Assembly (NCBI RefSeq): GCF_013337285.1 | Contig: NZ_SUPW01000008.1 | Coordinates: 124,001 to 188,000 of the forward strand | DNA from: Agrobacterium tumefaciens | GTDB lineage: Bacteria > Pseudomonadota > Alphaproteobacteria > Rhizobiales > Rhizobiaceae | Direction: 5' to 3' | Length of the DNA: 64,000 bases | Shown: piece after piece, positions 41,004 to 51,648 of the stretch | Position numbering within the stretch: the stretch's first letter is position 1 | Layout: every line of letters starts with the position of its first letter | Translations under genes and position numbers: made by a program | Notes under the pieces: model-generated | Database searches by the model: none | What the model was told of the DNA's origin: nothing | The model's input: only the letters and a program-made list of their open reading frames with translations

Positions 41004-43208
41004 ATGCGGATTGCGCCGCGAAACATTGGGGAATATTTGCCGGTCGGGCGCAGAACCGCCGTCGGCATCGTATTGTCCACCTTTGCGCTGGTGCTTCTCA
41101 TCGTCACCGCGCTGGTCCTGTCCGCCCTCAGCCAGGTCCGGGAAAAGGCGAACCTGCTTGACAATGCCCGCTCACGCGAGACCACGGCGGGCGCTCTGGT
41201 CACCTTCCGCGAGCAGCTTGGCGCTACGCTGAATGACTACGCCGCCTGGGACGATGCCGCCGAATATGTCTATGCGCCTGACAGGTTCGACTGGATAGCC
41301 AGCAATTACGGCGACATGACGGTCAACAACGATCTCTTCGATACCGCTGTCGTTCTCGATGAAGATGGCAGAGTTCGCATGGCCTACCAGAACGGCAAGC
41401 CCGTCACATGGGCGCCTGACGCCTATTTTGCCGCAGGTCTGGAGGAGATGATCGAACGTGTGCAGGCCATGCGTCCGGACATCACCTCGCAGGTCACCGG
41501 TTTTGTCAAAACCGATGATGGCGTTGCTGCCGCAGGCGTCGCGCTGGTGCGGCTGAAGTCCGGCGCTCTGCCGTCCGTCGGCGCGGAGCGGCGTTATCTG
41601 ATTTTCGCCCGCCATCTCAAACAGGCGACGGTGGACAAGCTTGCCCGCAACTACGTCATCGACGGTCTGGAGCTGCAATATGGCGACGCGCCTTCAGTCA
41701 ACCATGTGGATATCGTCAATCCGCTCGGAGACGTGCTGGCGCGGCTCGTCTGGCGCTCGCATTTGCCGGGAGATGTCAGCTTCCACGAGGCGCGGCCGGT
41801 CGTCTTCACCGCGCTCGGCATTGCCGGCACGTTCTTTCTGGTGCTTCTCATCATCGGCTCGGCCACGCTTGACCGGCTGAAGGCGGATGAGGCGGCGGCA
41901 AGGGAGGAGGCGCTGCGCGATCGTCTGAGCGGGCTCAGCAACCGCGCCGGTCTGTTTGCCAGGCTGAACCGCATGGTGGGCAAGGCCCGTCACGACAGAA
42001 CCGATATCAAGCTGCTCTACCTCGATCTCGACGGTTTCAAGGAAATCAACGATTCTTACGGCCATGCCGCCGGTGACCGGCTGATCAAGGGTGTGGCGGC
42101 AGCACTTCGGGTGCTGGTGCCGGAAGGCGCGGTGCTGGCGCGGCTCGGCGGCGATGAATTCGCCATCGCCATTCAGGGCAATGATGTCTGGGCGGAAGGC
42201 CGCAAGCTGTGTCTGGCGCTGCTCGAACTTTTCACCGAACCGTTCAGCATCGGTGAAAGGGTGGCGAGCATCGGCTGCAGCATCGGTACTTCGGTTTCCC
42301 GTGCCGGCGATATCAATGGCGAGGAACTGCTGCGCCGCGCCGACATGGCCATGTATCAGGCCAAGGAGAACGGGCGCGGGCGTTACGTTTCCTATGAGTT
42401 GAAGATGGATGCGCTGCGCGAGGAAAAGCTGCAGCTCGAGGCCGATCTTCGCTGCGCCATCCTCAACGACGAGATTACGGTGGTCTATCAGCCGGTCGTC
42501 AGCGCCGCAACGCGCTGCATTACCGGGGTGGAAGCGCTGGCGCGCTGGCAAAGGCCGGGACATGGCTTCGTGCCGCCGGATATATTCATCGCGGCTGCCG
42601 AAACCAGCGGTCTCATCGACCGGCTTGGCCTTATGGTTCTGCGCAAGGCTTGCGAGACGGCGCGGCAATGGCCCTCCATCAAGTTGTCCGTCAATATCTC
42701 GCCCGTGCAATTCCGCAATCCCGCCTTTTCCGGTTATGTGGCGGATATTCTCGCGGCCACACAGACGCCATCCGAGCGGTTGCGGCTGGAAATGACGGAA
42801 GGCTATTTCATCCAGCATCCCGAGCGGGCAGGTGCTGCGATCGACAAGCTGAAACAGCTTGGCCTGCATATTGCGCTTGATGATTTCGGCGCCGGATTTG
42901 CAAGCGTCGGATATCTGCGCCGCTTCGGCTTCGACCGCATGAAGATCGACCGGTCACTGGTCGTGGCGCTGGAACATGGCGGGCGCTCTCTGGAAATGCT
43001 GCAGGCCACCGTGGCGCTGGCGAAATCGCTCGATATTCCGGTGACGGCGGAAGGCATCGAGACCGAGGAACAGGCCGCCATCCTGCATCTGTGCGGCTGC
43101 GATGAGTTGCAGGGTTACCTGTTTTCGAAACCGGTGGCCGCCGAAGACATCACCATTATGGTGGAAGCGCAGAACGCGCCGCTCTTTGCACTTCGGGCAG
43201 GGGCGTAA
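41004..43208 (+). CDS. CHASE4-like sensor GGDEF-EAL protein
   Basis: 734 aa from the ATG at 41004 (AAGGGG upstream; an ATG at 40965 is in frame but lacks a site). Transmembrane helix 19-42, a periplasmic sensor 45-262 with LNDYAAWDDAAEYV resembling CHASE4 domains, helix 266-288, GGDEF domain 300-465 with intact GGDEF 382-386, and EAL domain 480-730 with EAL 510-512. Catalytic EAL segments LEMTEGYF, LDDFGAGFASVGYL, KIDRSL and AEGIETEEQ are intact; the RxxD inhibitory site is absent. A bifunctional or phosphodiesterase-dominant enzyme that reads an external signal. Convergent with the small secreted-protein gene. Confidence 0.93.
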   Translation: MRIAPRNIGEYLPVGRRTAVGIVLSTFALVLLIVTALVLSALSQVREKANLLDNARSRETTAGALVTFREQLGATLNDYAAWDDAAEYVYAPDRFDWIASNYGDMTVNNDLFDTAVVLDEDGRVRMAYQNGKPVTWAPDAYFAAGLEEMIERVQAMRPDITSQVTGFVKTDDGVAAAGVALVRLKSGALPSVGAERRYLIFARHLKQATVDKLARNYVIDGLELQYGDAPSVNHVDIVNPLGDVLARLVWRSHLPGDVSFHEARPVVFTALGIAGTFFLVLLIIGSATLDRLKADEAAAREEALRDRLSGLSNRAGLFARLNRMVGKARHDRTDIKLLYLDLDGFKEINDSYGHAAGDRLIKGVAAALRVLVPEGAVLARLGGDEFAIAIQGNDVWAEGRKLCLALLELFTEPFSIGERVASIGCSIGTSVSRAGDINGEELLRRADMAMYQAKENGRGRYVSYELKMDALREEKLQLEADLRCAILNDEITVVYQPVVSAATRCITGVEALARWQRPGHGFVPPDIFIAAAETSGLIDRLGLMVLRKACETARQWPSIKLSVNISPVQFRNPAFSGYVADILAATQTPSERLRLEMTEGYFIQHPERAGAAIDKLKQLGLHIALDDFGAGFASVGYLRRFGFDRMKIDRSLVVALEHGGRSLEMLQATVALAKSLDIPVTAEGIETEEQAAILHLCGCDELQGYLFSKPVAAEDITIMVEAQNAPLFALRAGA

Positions 43209-43214
43209 ACGACA

Positions 43215-43463
43215 TCAATTGATGCGTATCGACTGTTGCGGCAGCCGTTGTGTTATGGGGCAACCGTCCTGAACCTTGGTCCATGACGAGACGTTGAGCT
43301 TCATCTCGCAACGCGCGAGATAGGAGCCGCCATCGACCTTCAGACAGGATGTCTGGCCGAGTTCGAACATGGTGCCGCGATTTCGGCATTTGCAATTGTG
43401 AGCATCCGCCAAGGTGGGTATGAGGGCCATGATCAGGCCAAGCACGAGCACTCCAGAACGCAT
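43215..43463 (-). CDS. Small secreted cysteine-containing protein
   Basis: 82 aa; ATG at 43463 with GGAG upstream. Signal peptide 1-21 (VLVLGLIMALIPTLADA) and a mature part of 61 residues with five cysteines (C24, C26, C40, C52, C68), suggesting disulfides in the periplasm or outside. The C-K-C pair and GQTSCLKVDGGSYLARCEMKLNVSSW segment are not a family I can name. Its 3-prime end faces the c-di-GMP enzyme gene 6 bases away. Function unknown; the signal peptide and ribosome site make it a likely gene. Confidence 0.7.
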   Translation of the reverse strand: MRSGVLVLGLIMALIPTLADAHNCKCRNRGTMFELGQTSCLKVDGGSYLARCEMKLNVSSWTKVQDGCPITQRLPQQSIRIN

Positions 43464-43580
43464 GGCTGAAGCTCCAAAGGATACACCTCCAGATTATACC
43501 TGTCCGATACTATAGTCAAAATGGCCTTGCCTGAGGATGTGCACACCGGGCGGCAATGGCCAGACGGAACGCAGCCGTTT

Positions 43581-44852
43581 TCAGCCGATCAAAATCGCCC
43601 TGATATCATTGACATTGGTCAGCGTCGGCCCCGTCACCACGAGATCACCCACCCCTTTGAAAGCGGTATAGCTGTCATGGCCCACGAGCGACTGGCGCGG
43701 ATCGACACCGGCAGCGCGCATGCGGGCAAGCGTATCCGGTGTCACCACGGCACCCGCCGCATCCTCCACGCCGTCTATGCCGTCGCTGTCGCCGGCAATG
43801 GCCCAGATGCCGTCTGCGCCCTTCAGCGTCAGCGCAAGGCTCAGCAGGAACTCCGTGTTGCGGCCGCCCTTGCCGGCCGGGCCTTTGCCGATCGTGACCG
43901 TGGTTTCACCGCCGGAAAGCAAAACGGCCGGGCCTTTGACCGGCAGACCCTTGCGGCTGGCGGAAAGGGCGATACCGGCCATGACCGCGCCGACATCCCT
44001 GGATTCGCCTTCAAGGGAATCGCCGAGGATGAGCGGCGTAAGGCCGAGCTTCACCGCCTCTTCCGCCGCCGCCTGCAGGGCAAGCGAGGGGGCCGCGATC
44101 ATCCTGACATCCTCGTCGATATCGCCGGCCTTCGGTGTTTCCTCGCCCTTTTCCAATACCCTGCGCACGGTTTCGGGAAGATCGAGCTCATAACGCGAGA
44201 CGATTTCCCGCACGGTTTCAATGTCGCTTGGATCGGCAACCGTCGGGCCGGAGGCGATCTCGGAGGGGTCGTCGCCCGGTACATCGGAAATCAGCAGCGA
44301 AACAACCTTGGCCGGTTTGGCGGCCAGCGCCAGCCGCCCGCCCTTGATGCGGGAGAGGTGCTTGCGCACGGCGTTCATTTCCGAAATCGTCGCACCGCTG
44401 GCCAAAAGGGCACGGTTGACGGCCATCTTGTCGGCAAGCGTCATGCCTTCGGCGGGGGCGACCATCAGCGCCGAACCGCCGCCGGAAATCAGCGCGATCA
44501 CCATGTCCTCGGCGGTCAGGCCCTCAACGGCAGCGAGAATACGTTTGGCCGCCTCAGCACTTTTGTCATCAGGCACTGGATGCGAGGCCTCGATGATCTC
44601 GATGCGACCGGCCGGAACGGCATGGCCATAACGGGTCACCACCACACCGGAGAGATCGACATCCGCCCAGGCCTTGTCGAGCGCTGCGGCCATGGCGGCC
44701 GAGGCTTTGCCCGCCCCCACCACCACGCAGCGGCCTTTGGGCGGGGAGGGAAGGTGGTGTTGCAGTACTTTTGCGGGGTCGGCGCTTGCGACTGCCGCCA
44801 TGAAAATCCGGTTGAGGGCGTCTTTGGCGCGGCTGTCATTCCATGCGGTCAT
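43581..44852 (-). CDS. Glycerate 2-kinase type (GckA/TtuD, MOFRL family)
   Basis: 423 aa from the ATG at 44852, with GGAG nine bases upstream. It phosphorylates glycerate (or hydroxypyruvate-related acids) with ATP. Seen: VVVGAGKASAAMAAAL near the N-terminus, LISGGGSALMVAP and ISDVPGDDPSEIASGPTVADPS (in parts), and the C-terminal MOFRL domain with LLSGGETTVTI-GKGPAGKGGRNTEFLLSLAL and AGDSDGIDG. It starts 4 nt after the stop of the DUF1304 gene, so the two are probably one operon. Likely feeds glyoxylate, tartrate or serine-derived carbon into glycolysis. Confidence 0.93.
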   Translation of the reverse strand: MTAWNDSRAKDALNRIFMAAVASADPAKVLQHHLPSPPKGRCVVVGAGKASAAMAAALDKAWADVDLSGVVVTRYGHAVPAGRIEIIEASHPVPDDKSAEAAKRILAAVEGLTAEDMVIALISGGGSALMVAPAEGMTLADKMAVNRALLASGATISEMNAVRKHLSRIKGGRLALAAKPAKVVSLLISDVPGDDPSEIASGPTVADPSDIETVREIVSRYELDLPETVRRVLEKGEETPKAGDIDEDVRMIAAPSLALQAAAEEAVKLGLTPLILGDSLEGESRDVGAVMAGIALSASRKGLPVKGPAVLLSGGETTVTIGKGPAGKGGRNTEFLLSLALTLKGADGIWAIAGDSDGIDGVEDAAGAVVTPDTLARMRAAGVDPRQSLVGHDSYTAFKGVGDLVVTGPTLTNVNDIRAILIG

Positions 44853-44856
44853 CGGT

Positions 44857-45213
44857 TCATACTCCAATCCAGAGCGCGCCAAGCGCCAAAATGGCGGGCA
44901 GCGCCTGAATGAACAGGATCTTCATGGTATTGGCGGTAACGGCGCCGAAAATGCCGGCCACCAGAACGCAGATAAGGAAAAACACCTTGAAGCTCAGCCC
45001 GGTATCGCCCTGCATGAGCCCATAGATCAGCCCGGCCGCCAGAAACCCGTTATAAAGCCCCTGATTGGCGGCCAGCACTTTCGTCTGCCGGGCGAAATCC
45101 GCCGAGAGACCAAAGGCCTTGCGGCCGGCCGGCTTTTCCCACAGCAGCATTTCCAGAATGACGATGTAGATATGGATGGCCGCAACCACGGCAATCAGAA
45201 TGCTGGCGATCAT
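44857..45213 (-). CDS. DUF1304 membrane protein
   Basis: 118 aa; ATG at 45213 with GGAGGAG seven bases upstream. The frame is open further 5-prime but that part has no homology. Four membrane helices: SILIAVVAAIHIYIVILEML, NGFLAAGLIYGLM, FKVFFLICVLVAGIFGAVTA and ILFIQALPAILALGALWIG. The charged WEKPAGRKAFGLSADFARQTKVLAANQGLYNG stretch after helix 1 is the DUF1304 signature. Role unknown; paired here with glycerate kinase. Confidence 0.9.
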   Translation of the reverse strand: MIASILIAVVAAIHIYIVILEMLLWEKPAGRKAFGLSADFARQTKVLAANQGLYNGFLAAGLIYGLMQGDTGLSFKVFFLICVLVAGIFGAVTANTMKILFIQALPAILALGALWIGV

Positions 45214-45390
45214 CGGCGGTCTCCTCCAAAACCCTGATGTCCGTGGCTCATCGGTTCTCGTGAGAAGAACGGCAGCGAGCGGACAATTCCGTTTTAACGG
45301 CGGGACGAAGCGCTGCAAGGGCTTAATCCTCTCTTCCCGTGCAAACTGTTGATGAGCGACAGCCTGTTGCTTGACTCTTTGCTGAAATAG

Positions 45391-45405
45391 GAACAAAACA
45401 AGAAC
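45391..45405. promoter_or_regulatory. LexA box of the imuA-imuB-dnaE2 operon
   Basis: GAAC-AAAACAA-GAAC is an exact match to the alphaproteobacterial LexA operator GAAC-N7-GAAC (GTTC-N7-GTTC on the other strand), 38 bases upstream of the imuA start. Confidence 0.9.
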
Positions 45406-45443
45406 AGTAAGATTGAAAATCCGGAATTGAAAACCGTCATGCC

Positions 45444-46208
45444 ATGCAAAAGCGCGCGGACCAGTTGCTCGTTGTCGAAGAGCTGCGTGAAAGGCTGGAA
45501 AGGATCGGTAACGGCCCTGAACGGCTGCACGAGACCTTGCCTTTCGGCGTGGATGCCATCGACCATCACCTGCCGGGAGGCGGGCTGAAGCTCGGTTGCC
45601 TGCATGAGCTGAGCGGCGGCGGCAATGGCGCTGCCGATGGTGCGGCGGCAGCGCTGTTTGCTGCCGGTGTGGCGGCACGGCTTTCCGGCAAGGTTTTATG
45701 GTGTGTCACCCGACGGGATCTGTTCATGCCGGGTCTGACACAGGCCGGCCTGTCGCAGAACCGGCTTATCATCGTTGAATGCCGCGATGAGAAAGGCGTG
45801 CTCGACTGTTTTGAGGAGGGCTTGCGCTGCAACGGCTTCGGCGCGGTGATGGGTGAATTGGCGAAACTGCCGATGACCGCCTCGCGGCGGCTGCAGCTGG
45901 CGGCGGAAACCTCAGGCGTTACCGGCATCGCCATCCGCCGCTTCCGGCGTCAAGCCGATGCGGCGCTGTTCGGCGAGCCGACGGCGGCGGTGACCCGCTG
46001 GCGCATCTCCGTGCGGCCTTCATCACCCCTGCCGGTGCCGGGAGTGGGCAGGCCGCGCTGGTTTCTCGAACTTTTGCGATGTCGCGGCGGCGAAAGTGCC
46101 GAATTTGAAGTGGAAGCCTGTGATGCAAAGGGTCGTCTCGCTCTACCTGCCGACATGGTCGACGGATCGTTTCCGGCGTCTTTCGGGCAAGAACGCGCCG
46201 CCGGTTGA
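45444..46208 (+). CDS. imuA: ImuA, SOS mutasome accessory protein
   Basis: 254 aa RecA/SulA-like protein that works with ImuB and DnaE2 in damage-induced mutagenesis. Seen: N-terminal RLHETLPFGVDAIDHHLPGGGLKLGCLHELSG, a RecA-like core start in which the Walker A Lys is replaced (LSGGGNGAADG). ATP binding is therefore doubtful, as in other ImuA proteins. The RLQLAAETSGVTGIAIRR block is family-typical. Directly behind a LexA box, and its last 86 bases overlap imuB. Confidence 0.93.
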   Translation: MQKRADQLLVVEELRERLERIGNGPERLHETLPFGVDAIDHHLPGGGLKLGCLHELSGGGNGAADGAAAALFAAGVAARLSGKVLWCVTRRDLFMPGLTQAGLSQNRLIIVECRDEKGVLDCFEEGLRCNGFGAVMGELAKLPMTASRRLQLAAETSGVTGIAIRRFRRQADAALFGEPTAAVTRWRISVRPSSPLPVPGVGRPRWFLELLRCRGGESAEFEVEACDAKGRLALPADMVDGSFPASFGQERAAG

Positions 46209-47640
46209 AAAGCCGCTGGTCATGATCGGCCGCCAGGGCAGCCGCCGGCTGGTACTGGCGCTCGACAAGGCGGCAAAGGCGGCGGGCATCCGCCCCGGCA
46301 CGCCGGTCAGCAAGGCGCAGGCGCTGGTGCCGGGTCTTCTCGTTGAAGATCTGGATGCGGCTGATGATGCCCGCGCCCTGCAACAGCTGGCCTTTCATTT
46401 CCTGCGCATCTATGCCCCGATCGTCGCTGCCGACCCGCCGGACGGGCTGGTGCTGGACACATCAGGCGCGGACCATCTGCATGGCAATGAGACGCTGATG
46501 TTGAGCGGCATGGTCAACCGCCTGCATGCCGCCGGTTTCTCTGCCCGCGCCGCCATTGCCGGTAGCTGGGGTGCGGCCCATGCGCTGGCGCGTTTTGGCC
46601 GTGAGGAGATCAACATCGTGCCGCCGGGCGGGCAGCGGGCGGCGATCAGCGCTTTGCCGCTTGCTGCGCTCAGGCTGGAGGAGCGTATCGTTTCCGGGCT
46701 GAAGGTGCTCGGCTTCCGCAGCATTGGTGAGCTTGCCGAAGCCCCGCGCGCGCCGCTGACCCTGCGTTTCGGCCCCGAACTCGTCCGCCGTCTTTCCCAG
46801 GCTTTCGGCGAGATCGGCGAACCCATCGAACCGGTGCGCGTGGCTGAACTGGTGGAGGTGCGGCGCGCCTTTCCCGAACCCATCGCAGCGGCGGAAACGA
46901 TTGCCCGTTATAGCCAAAAGCTGGTTGCCGAACTTTGCGTCGCGCTGGAAAAGCGCGGCCTCGGCGCGCGCCGGGTCGATCTGGTGCTGCACCGGGTGGA
47001 TAGCGGCCTGCAGGCCATACGGGCGGGTACGTCCAGACCGGTACGCGATGTCAAACAGCTTGTCCGGCTTTTGACCGACCGTATCGACACCATCGATCCC
47101 GGCTTCGGCATCGAGATGATGGTGCTGACCGCCACCCATGCCGAGCCGCTTGTCGCCGCGCAGGCCCGTTCCTCGCTTCTGGAGGAAGGCCGTGCGGACA
47201 TCGCCGATACGGTCGATGTCATCCTCAATCGCGGCCACCGGGTCTATCGTTATGTGGCGGTGGCAAGTGACGTGCCGGAACGCTCCCTTACTTCAGTTGC
47301 GGCGCTGGCGCCTGATGATACGCTCGGCTGGCCCGGCCACTGGCCGCGTCCGGTCAGGCTTTTTGCAAGGCCGGAACCCATCGAGACTTTGGCGCTGCTG
47401 CCCGACCATCCGCCGCGTTATTTCCTCTGGAAAGGCGTGCGCCACAATGTGCGGCGCGCCGACGGGCCGGAACGGGTGTTTGGCGAATGGTGGAAACGCG
47501 ACCGGGAAAAGGCCGCCGTGCGTGATTATTTCATGGTGGAAAACGAAGGCGGCGAGCGCTTCTGGATTTTCCGCTCCGGTGATGGCGAACATGCCGAAAC
47601 GGGCTCGCAGGGCTGGTTCATTCACGGGGTCTTCGCATGA
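46123..47640 (+). CDS. imuB: ImuB, inactive Y-family polymerase-like protein
   Basis: 505 aa from the ATG at 46123 (GTG at 46096 is an alternative). Y-family fold, but the catalytic sites are altered. The usual hhDhDxFF start is [16 protein letters not shown], with no Asp pair, and the SxDE motif is [13 protein letters not shown] without the Glu. It should therefore act as a scaffold that brings DnaE2 and the beta clamp together. HhH-like region about 185-225 and little-finger domain after it. Starts inside imuA; stop overlaps the dnaE2 start by 4 nt. Confidence 0.94.
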   Translation: MQRVVSLYLPTWSTDRFRRLSGKNAPPVEKPLVMIGRQGSRRLVLALDKAAKAAGIRPGTPVSKAQALVPGLLVEDLDAADDARALQQLAFHFLRIYAPIVAADPPDGLVLDTSGADHLHGNETLMLSGMVNRLHAAGFSARAAIAGSWGAAHALARFGREEINIVPPGGQRAAISALPLAALRLEERIVSGLKVLGFRSIGELAEAPRAPLTLRFGPELVRRLSQAFGEIGEPIEPVRVAELVEVRRAFPEPIAAAETIARYSQKLVAELCVALEKRGLGARRVDLVLHRVDSGLQAIRAGTSRPVRDVKQLVRLLTDRIDTIDPGFGIEMMVLTATHAEPLVAAQARSSLLEEGRADIADTVDVILNRGHRVYRYVAVASDVPERSLTSVAALAPDDTLGWPGHWPRPVRLFARPEPIETLALLPDHPPRYFLWKGVRHNVRRADGPERVFGEWWKRDREKAAVRDYFMVENEGGERFWIFRSGDGEHAETGSQGWFIHGVFA

Positions 47641-50600
47641 ATACGCCCCGTTATGCCGAGCTGCAGGTGACGACGCATTTTTCCTTCCTGCGCGGGGCAA
47701 GCTCCTGCGAAGAGCTTTTCGAACAGGCCAAAAGCCTCGGCATCGAGGCGCTTGGTATCGTGGACCGCAACAGTCTTGCGGGCATTCCCCGGGCTTACGA
47801 AGCCGCCAATAATCATGGCATCCGTCTCATCATCGGTTGCCGGCTGGATCTGGACGATGATCTTTCCGTGCTCGCCTATCCCATGGATCGCCCGGCTTAC
47901 GGGCGGCTTTGCCGGCTGCTTTCCGTCGGCAAGAAAAGGGGCGGCAAGGGCAAATGCCGGCTGGCTTGGGATGATCTCGTTGCCTATGGCGAAGGCCTGA
48001 TCGTCGTGTTGCTCACTGACCTCGCCGATGATCTTTGCGCACTGCGGCTGCGACGTCTCAAAGCTGCTTTTGCCGACAGGGCCTATATGGCGCTGAGCCT
48101 CCGAAGACGTCCCAACGACCAGATGCGGCTTTTCGAACTGTCAGCTATGGCCGAAGCGGCTGGTGTGCCGACCGTGGTGACCAATGACGTGCTGTTTCAT
48201 GTGCCGGAGCGGCGCATGCTGCAGGATGTCGTCACCTGTATCCGGCACAATTGCACCATCGACGAGGCGGGTTTTCGCCGCGAGCGCCATGCCGACCGCT
48301 ATATGAAGCCGCCAGAAGAGATGCATCGGCTATTTGCCCGTTATCCCGAAGCGCTTTCCCGCAGCCTTGAAATTGCGAAACGCTGTAAATTTTCGCTGAA
48401 GGAACTGGTCTATCAATATCCAGAGGAGCGCACCCTGCCGGGGCTGACGGCGCAGCAGGCGCTTGAAAAGCTGGTCTGGGATGCTGTGTCGGATCGTTAT
48501 CCGCATGGCGCGCCGGAAAAGGTGGAAAAGGCGCTGCACCACGAACTTGGCCTGATCGGAAGGCTGGAATATGCACCCTATTTCCTGACGGTGAATGCCA
48601 TTGTTCGCCATGCGCGCTCATTGGATATTCTCTGCCAGGGGCGCGGCTCGGCGGCCAATTCGGTGGTCTGCTACGTGCTTGGCATCACCGCCATTGATCC
48701 CCTCAAGGTTGACCTCCTGTTCGAACGTTTCGTTTCGGAAGAACGGCGCGAACCGCCTGATATCGACGTAGATTTTGAGCACCAGCGGCGAGAGGAAGTC
48801 ATTCAGTGGGTTTATGATACCTATGGTCGCGACAAGGCCGCACTGTGTTCGGTCGTCACCCGTTATCGCGGGCGTGGGGCGTTGCGCGATGTCGGCAAGG
48901 TTCTGGGTCTGCCGGAAGATTTGACGAAACTCCTTTCGTCGCAGGTCTGGCGCTGGAGCGAGGGAGTGGGTGAAAAGCAGGTGAAGGAACTGAACCTCAA
49001 TATGGAGGATCGCCGTCTGAAGCTTGCCTTCGAACTGGCCAACCAGCTTGTCGGCACACCGCGCCATCACAGCCAGCATCCGGGCGGCTTTGTTCTGACC
49101 CATGACCGGCTGGATGAGCTGGTGCCAATCGAACCCGCCGCCATGGATGATCGCCAGATCATCGAATGGGACAAGGACGATATCGATGTCGTGAAGTTCA
49201 TGAAAATGGATTGCCTGGCGCTTGGCATGCTCTCCTGCATGAAGCGCGGCTTCAACATGCTGGAGGAGCGGTATGGGGAGAAATACGATCTCACTTCCAT
49301 GCCGGATGATGATCCCGCAACCTTCAAAATGATCCAGAAGGCCGATACGCTTGGCACCTTCCAGATCGAAAGCCGGGCGCAGATGTCGATGCTGCCACGC
49401 CTGAAACCGGCAAAGTTCTATGACCTCGTCATTCAGGTCGCCATTGTTCGCCCCGGTCCCATTCAGGGCGATATGGTGCACCCCTATCTGCGCCGCCGCG
49501 ATGGAAAGGAAAAAGAGGATTATCCGAAGCCGGAACTTAGAAATGTACTGGGCAAAACACTCGGTGTGCCATTGTTTCAGGAGCAAGCCATGCGCGTCGC
49601 CATCGAATGCGCCGGGTTTTCACCCGGTAAGGCGGATCAGCTGCGCCGCGCCATGGCCACCTTCAAGAATGTCGGCACCATCTCCAAATTCAGGCAGGAT
49701 CTGATCGATGGCATGGTCGTGCGCGGTTATGAGCAGGAATTCGCCGAACGCATCTTCAAGCAGCTGGAAGGGTTTGGCAGTTATGGTTTTCCCGAAAGCC
49801 ATGCCGCCTCCTTCGCGCTGATTGCTTACGCCTCCTCATGGCTCAAATGCCATCATCCCGATATTTTCTGTACGGCCATTCTCAACTCGCAACCCATGGG
49901 TTTTTACGCCCCGGCGCAGATCGTGCGCGATGCGCGTGATCATGGTGTCGAGGTGCGTCCGGTCTGCGTTAATAACAGCCGTTTCGATTGCACGCTGGAG
50001 CCTACGGGCAAGAAGAATGGCAAGGGTGAGGAGCGCTATGCCGTGCGGCTTGGCCTGCGCATGGTGAAGGGGCTTTCCAATGACCATGCTGCAAAAATCG
50101 TCGCCGGGCGGCAGGATCGGCCTTTTGCCTCCGTTGACGATCTGTGGCGAAGGGCGGGTGTTCCGGCCGCCGCCCTTGTCTGTCTGGCGGAGGCCGATGC
50201 CTTTCTGCCGTCGCTTTCGCTTGCCAGGCGCGAGGCGCTCTGGGCCATCAAGGCCCTGCGGGATGAGCCGCTGCCGCTTTTCGCCGCCGCTGCCATCAGG
50301 GAAAATGCCGTTATCGAAGAGCTTCAGGAACCCTCCGTTGAGCTCAGGCCCATGACTGATGGTGGTGAGGTGGTGCAGGATTACGGCCATGTTGGGCTGA
50401 CGCTGCGCGAACATCCCATGACCTTCCTGCGCCATGATCTTTCCCGCCGCCGCATCGTCACCTGTGCGGAGGCGGTGCGCGTTCGGGATGGCACATGGCT
50501 GGAAACGGCCGGTCTGGTGCTGGTGCGCCAGCGCCCCGGTTCGGCAAAGGGCGTGATCTTCATGACGCTGGAGGACGAGACGGGCATCGTCAATGCGGTG

Positions 50601-50912
50601 CTGTGGGTCAAAACCTTCGAAAAATACCGCCGTGTGGTGTTATCCGCCGGCATGGTCGGCATTTACGGCAAGATCCAGCGGGAAGGTGAGGTGGTGCATC
50701 TTGTCGCCCACCGGCTGACCGATCTGTCGCAGGCCCTGGCAAGCGTGGGCGAGCGCAACCACGCCTTTCCTCTGCCGCATGGGCGTGGTGACGAATTTCA
50801 TCACGGCATGCCGCCGGATGATCATCGCGTCATCAGGAAACGCCCGCCACCCGCCGACCATGATGACGATGCGGTCGAGCGGATAAAGGTCATTTCCCGC
50901 AATTTTCACTGA
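47637..50912 (+). CDS. dnaE2: Error-prone DNA polymerase III alpha DnaE2 (ImuC)
   Basis: 1091 aa, DnaE2 length. Translesion polymerase of the SOS mutasome. Seen: PHP domain at the N-terminus ([27 protein letters not shown]), palm with [20 protein letters not shown] and the catalytic acid motif [17 protein letters not shown], then [15 protein letters not shown] and [28 protein letters not shown] (in parts). An OB domain (about 960-1050, [23 protein letters not shown]) follows. Last gene of the LexA-controlled operon, ATGA overlap with imuB. Confidence 0.96.
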   Translation: MNTPRYAELQVTTHFSFLRGASSCEELFEQAKSLGIEALGIVDRNSLAGIPRAYEAANNHGIRLIIGCRLDLDDDLSVLAYPMDRPAYGRLCRLLSVGKKRGGKGKCRLAWDDLVAYGEGLIVVLLTDLADDLCALRLRRLKAAFADRAYMALSLRRRPNDQMRLFELSAMAEAAGVPTVVTNDVLFHVPERRMLQDVVTCIRHNCTIDEAGFRRERHADRYMKPPEEMHRLFARYPEALSRSLEIAKRCKFSLKELVYQYPEERTLPGLTAQQALEKLVWDAVSDRYPHGAPEKVEKALHHELGLIGRLEYAPYFLTVNAIVRHARSLDILCQGRGSAANSVVCYVLGITAIDPLKVDLLFERFVSEERREPPDIDVDFEHQRREEVIQWVYDTYGRDKAALCSVVTRYRGRGALRDVGKVLGLPEDLTKLLSSQVWRWSEGVGEKQVKELNLNMEDRRLKLAFELANQLVGTPRHHSQHPGGFVLTHDRLDELVPIEPAAMDDRQIIEWDKDDIDVVKFMKMDCLALGMLSCMKRGFNMLEERYGEKYDLTSMPDDDPATFKMIQKADTLGTFQIESRAQMSMLPRLKPAKFYDLVIQVAIVRPGPIQGDMVHPYLRRRDGKEKEDYPKPELRNVLGKTLGVPLFQEQAMRVAIECAGFSPGKADQLRRAMATFKNVGTISKFRQDLIDGMVVRGYEQEFAERIFKQLEGFGSYGFPESHAASFALIAYASSWLKCHHPDIFCTAILNSQPMGFYAPAQIVRDARDHGVEVRPVCVNNSRFDCTLEPTGKKNGKGEERYAVRLGLRMVKGLSNDHAAKIVAGRQDRPFASVDDLWRRAGVPAAALVCLAEADAFLPSLSLARREALWAIKALRDEPLPLFAAAAIRENAVIEELQEPSVELRPMTDGGEVVQDYGHVGLTLREHPMTFLRHDLSRRRIVTCAEAVRVRDGTWLETAGLVLVRQRPGSAKGVIFMTLEDETGIVNAVLWVKTFEKYRRVVLSAGMVGIYGKIQREGEVVHLVAHRLTDLSQALASVGERNHAFPLPHGRGDEFHHGMPPDDHRVIRKRPPPADHDDDAVERIKVISRNFH

Positions 50913-50926
50913 GAAGGCGGCTCAGC

Positions 50927-51565
50927 TCACCTCTTGCGCGCCACGATGTAAGGGCGGTTATCATTGCCCTTTGTTGCGTGGATTTCCGTGGCCAGAATGT
51001 CGAAACCACCAGCATTCATATGCCGGCCAAGCGCGGCCGCGTTAAACACGCCGGCATAGGGCGCCTTGCCGATTGCCCGCATCGCCGGCAGGACAAGGCG
51101 GATAAGCGGGTTCATATCGCCGACACAGGGGGTCTTGGTAATGAACAGGCCGTGCGGGGCAAGCAGGGCATGAATGTGCCGCAGGGTGCCGGGCAGGTCG
51201 CGGACCAGATGAAGATAGTTGAAACCCAGTACCGCGTTGAACTGCATGTCGCCGGGCACAAGCGCTTCCGCAGTCGTTGCGCTGAAGATGAGGTTGTGGA
51301 GAGAGCCGGCGGCTTGTTTTCTCTCCTCGGCGATTGCGATCATGTCGGCGGAAATATCCGTCGCAAGATAGTCTTTGACACTACCCGCCAGCCGGATCGC
51401 CGTCGTTCCGGTGCCGCAGCCCAGTTCCAGTATGTTGTCGTCGGGTTTCAGCAGGGCGCGGGTCCGCTCCAGCGTGCGCTCATATCCAGCCTCGTCTGAA
51501 ATCCTGCCTTTCGCATATTTCCGTGCTGCCCGGTTCCAGAAACGGGCGTCGTCGGCCATGCTCAT
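50927..51565 (-). CDS. Class I SAM-dependent methyltransferase
   Basis: 212 aa; GGGGAG precedes the ATG at 51565. Motif I ILELGCGTGTTAIRLAG (residues 45-61), acidic loop TDISADMI, and AVLGFNYLHLVRDL as motif IV region. The start WNRAARKYAKGRISDEAGYERTLERTRALL resembles small UbiE/Tam-like methyltransferases. The C-terminal lid is short. Monocistronic, convergent with dnaE2, 14 bases between stops. Substrate unknown. Confidence 0.9.
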   Translation of the reverse strand: MSMADDARFWNRAARKYAKGRISDEAGYERTLERTRALLKPDDNILELGCGTGTTAIRLAGSVKDYLATDISADMIAIAEERKQAAGSLHNLIFSATTAEALVPGDMQFNAVLGFNYLHLVRDLPGTLRHIHALLAPHGLFITKTPCVGDMNPLIRLVLPAMRAIGKAPYAGVFNAAALGRHMNAGGFDILATEIHATKGNDNRPYIVARKR

Positions 51566-51648
51566 GGTGGATGCTCCCCGGACGATGCCCTTCCGCTTCA
51601 GGCGGATATGTTCTCACACAGTATCTTTACCCGTTTTGTTTGAAGCTT

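Noticed and set aside
44857..45678. 273-codon extended frame around the DUF1304 gene
   Set aside because: The N-terminal half is antisense to imuA and the LexA box; the real start at 45213 has GGAGGAG and gives the family length.
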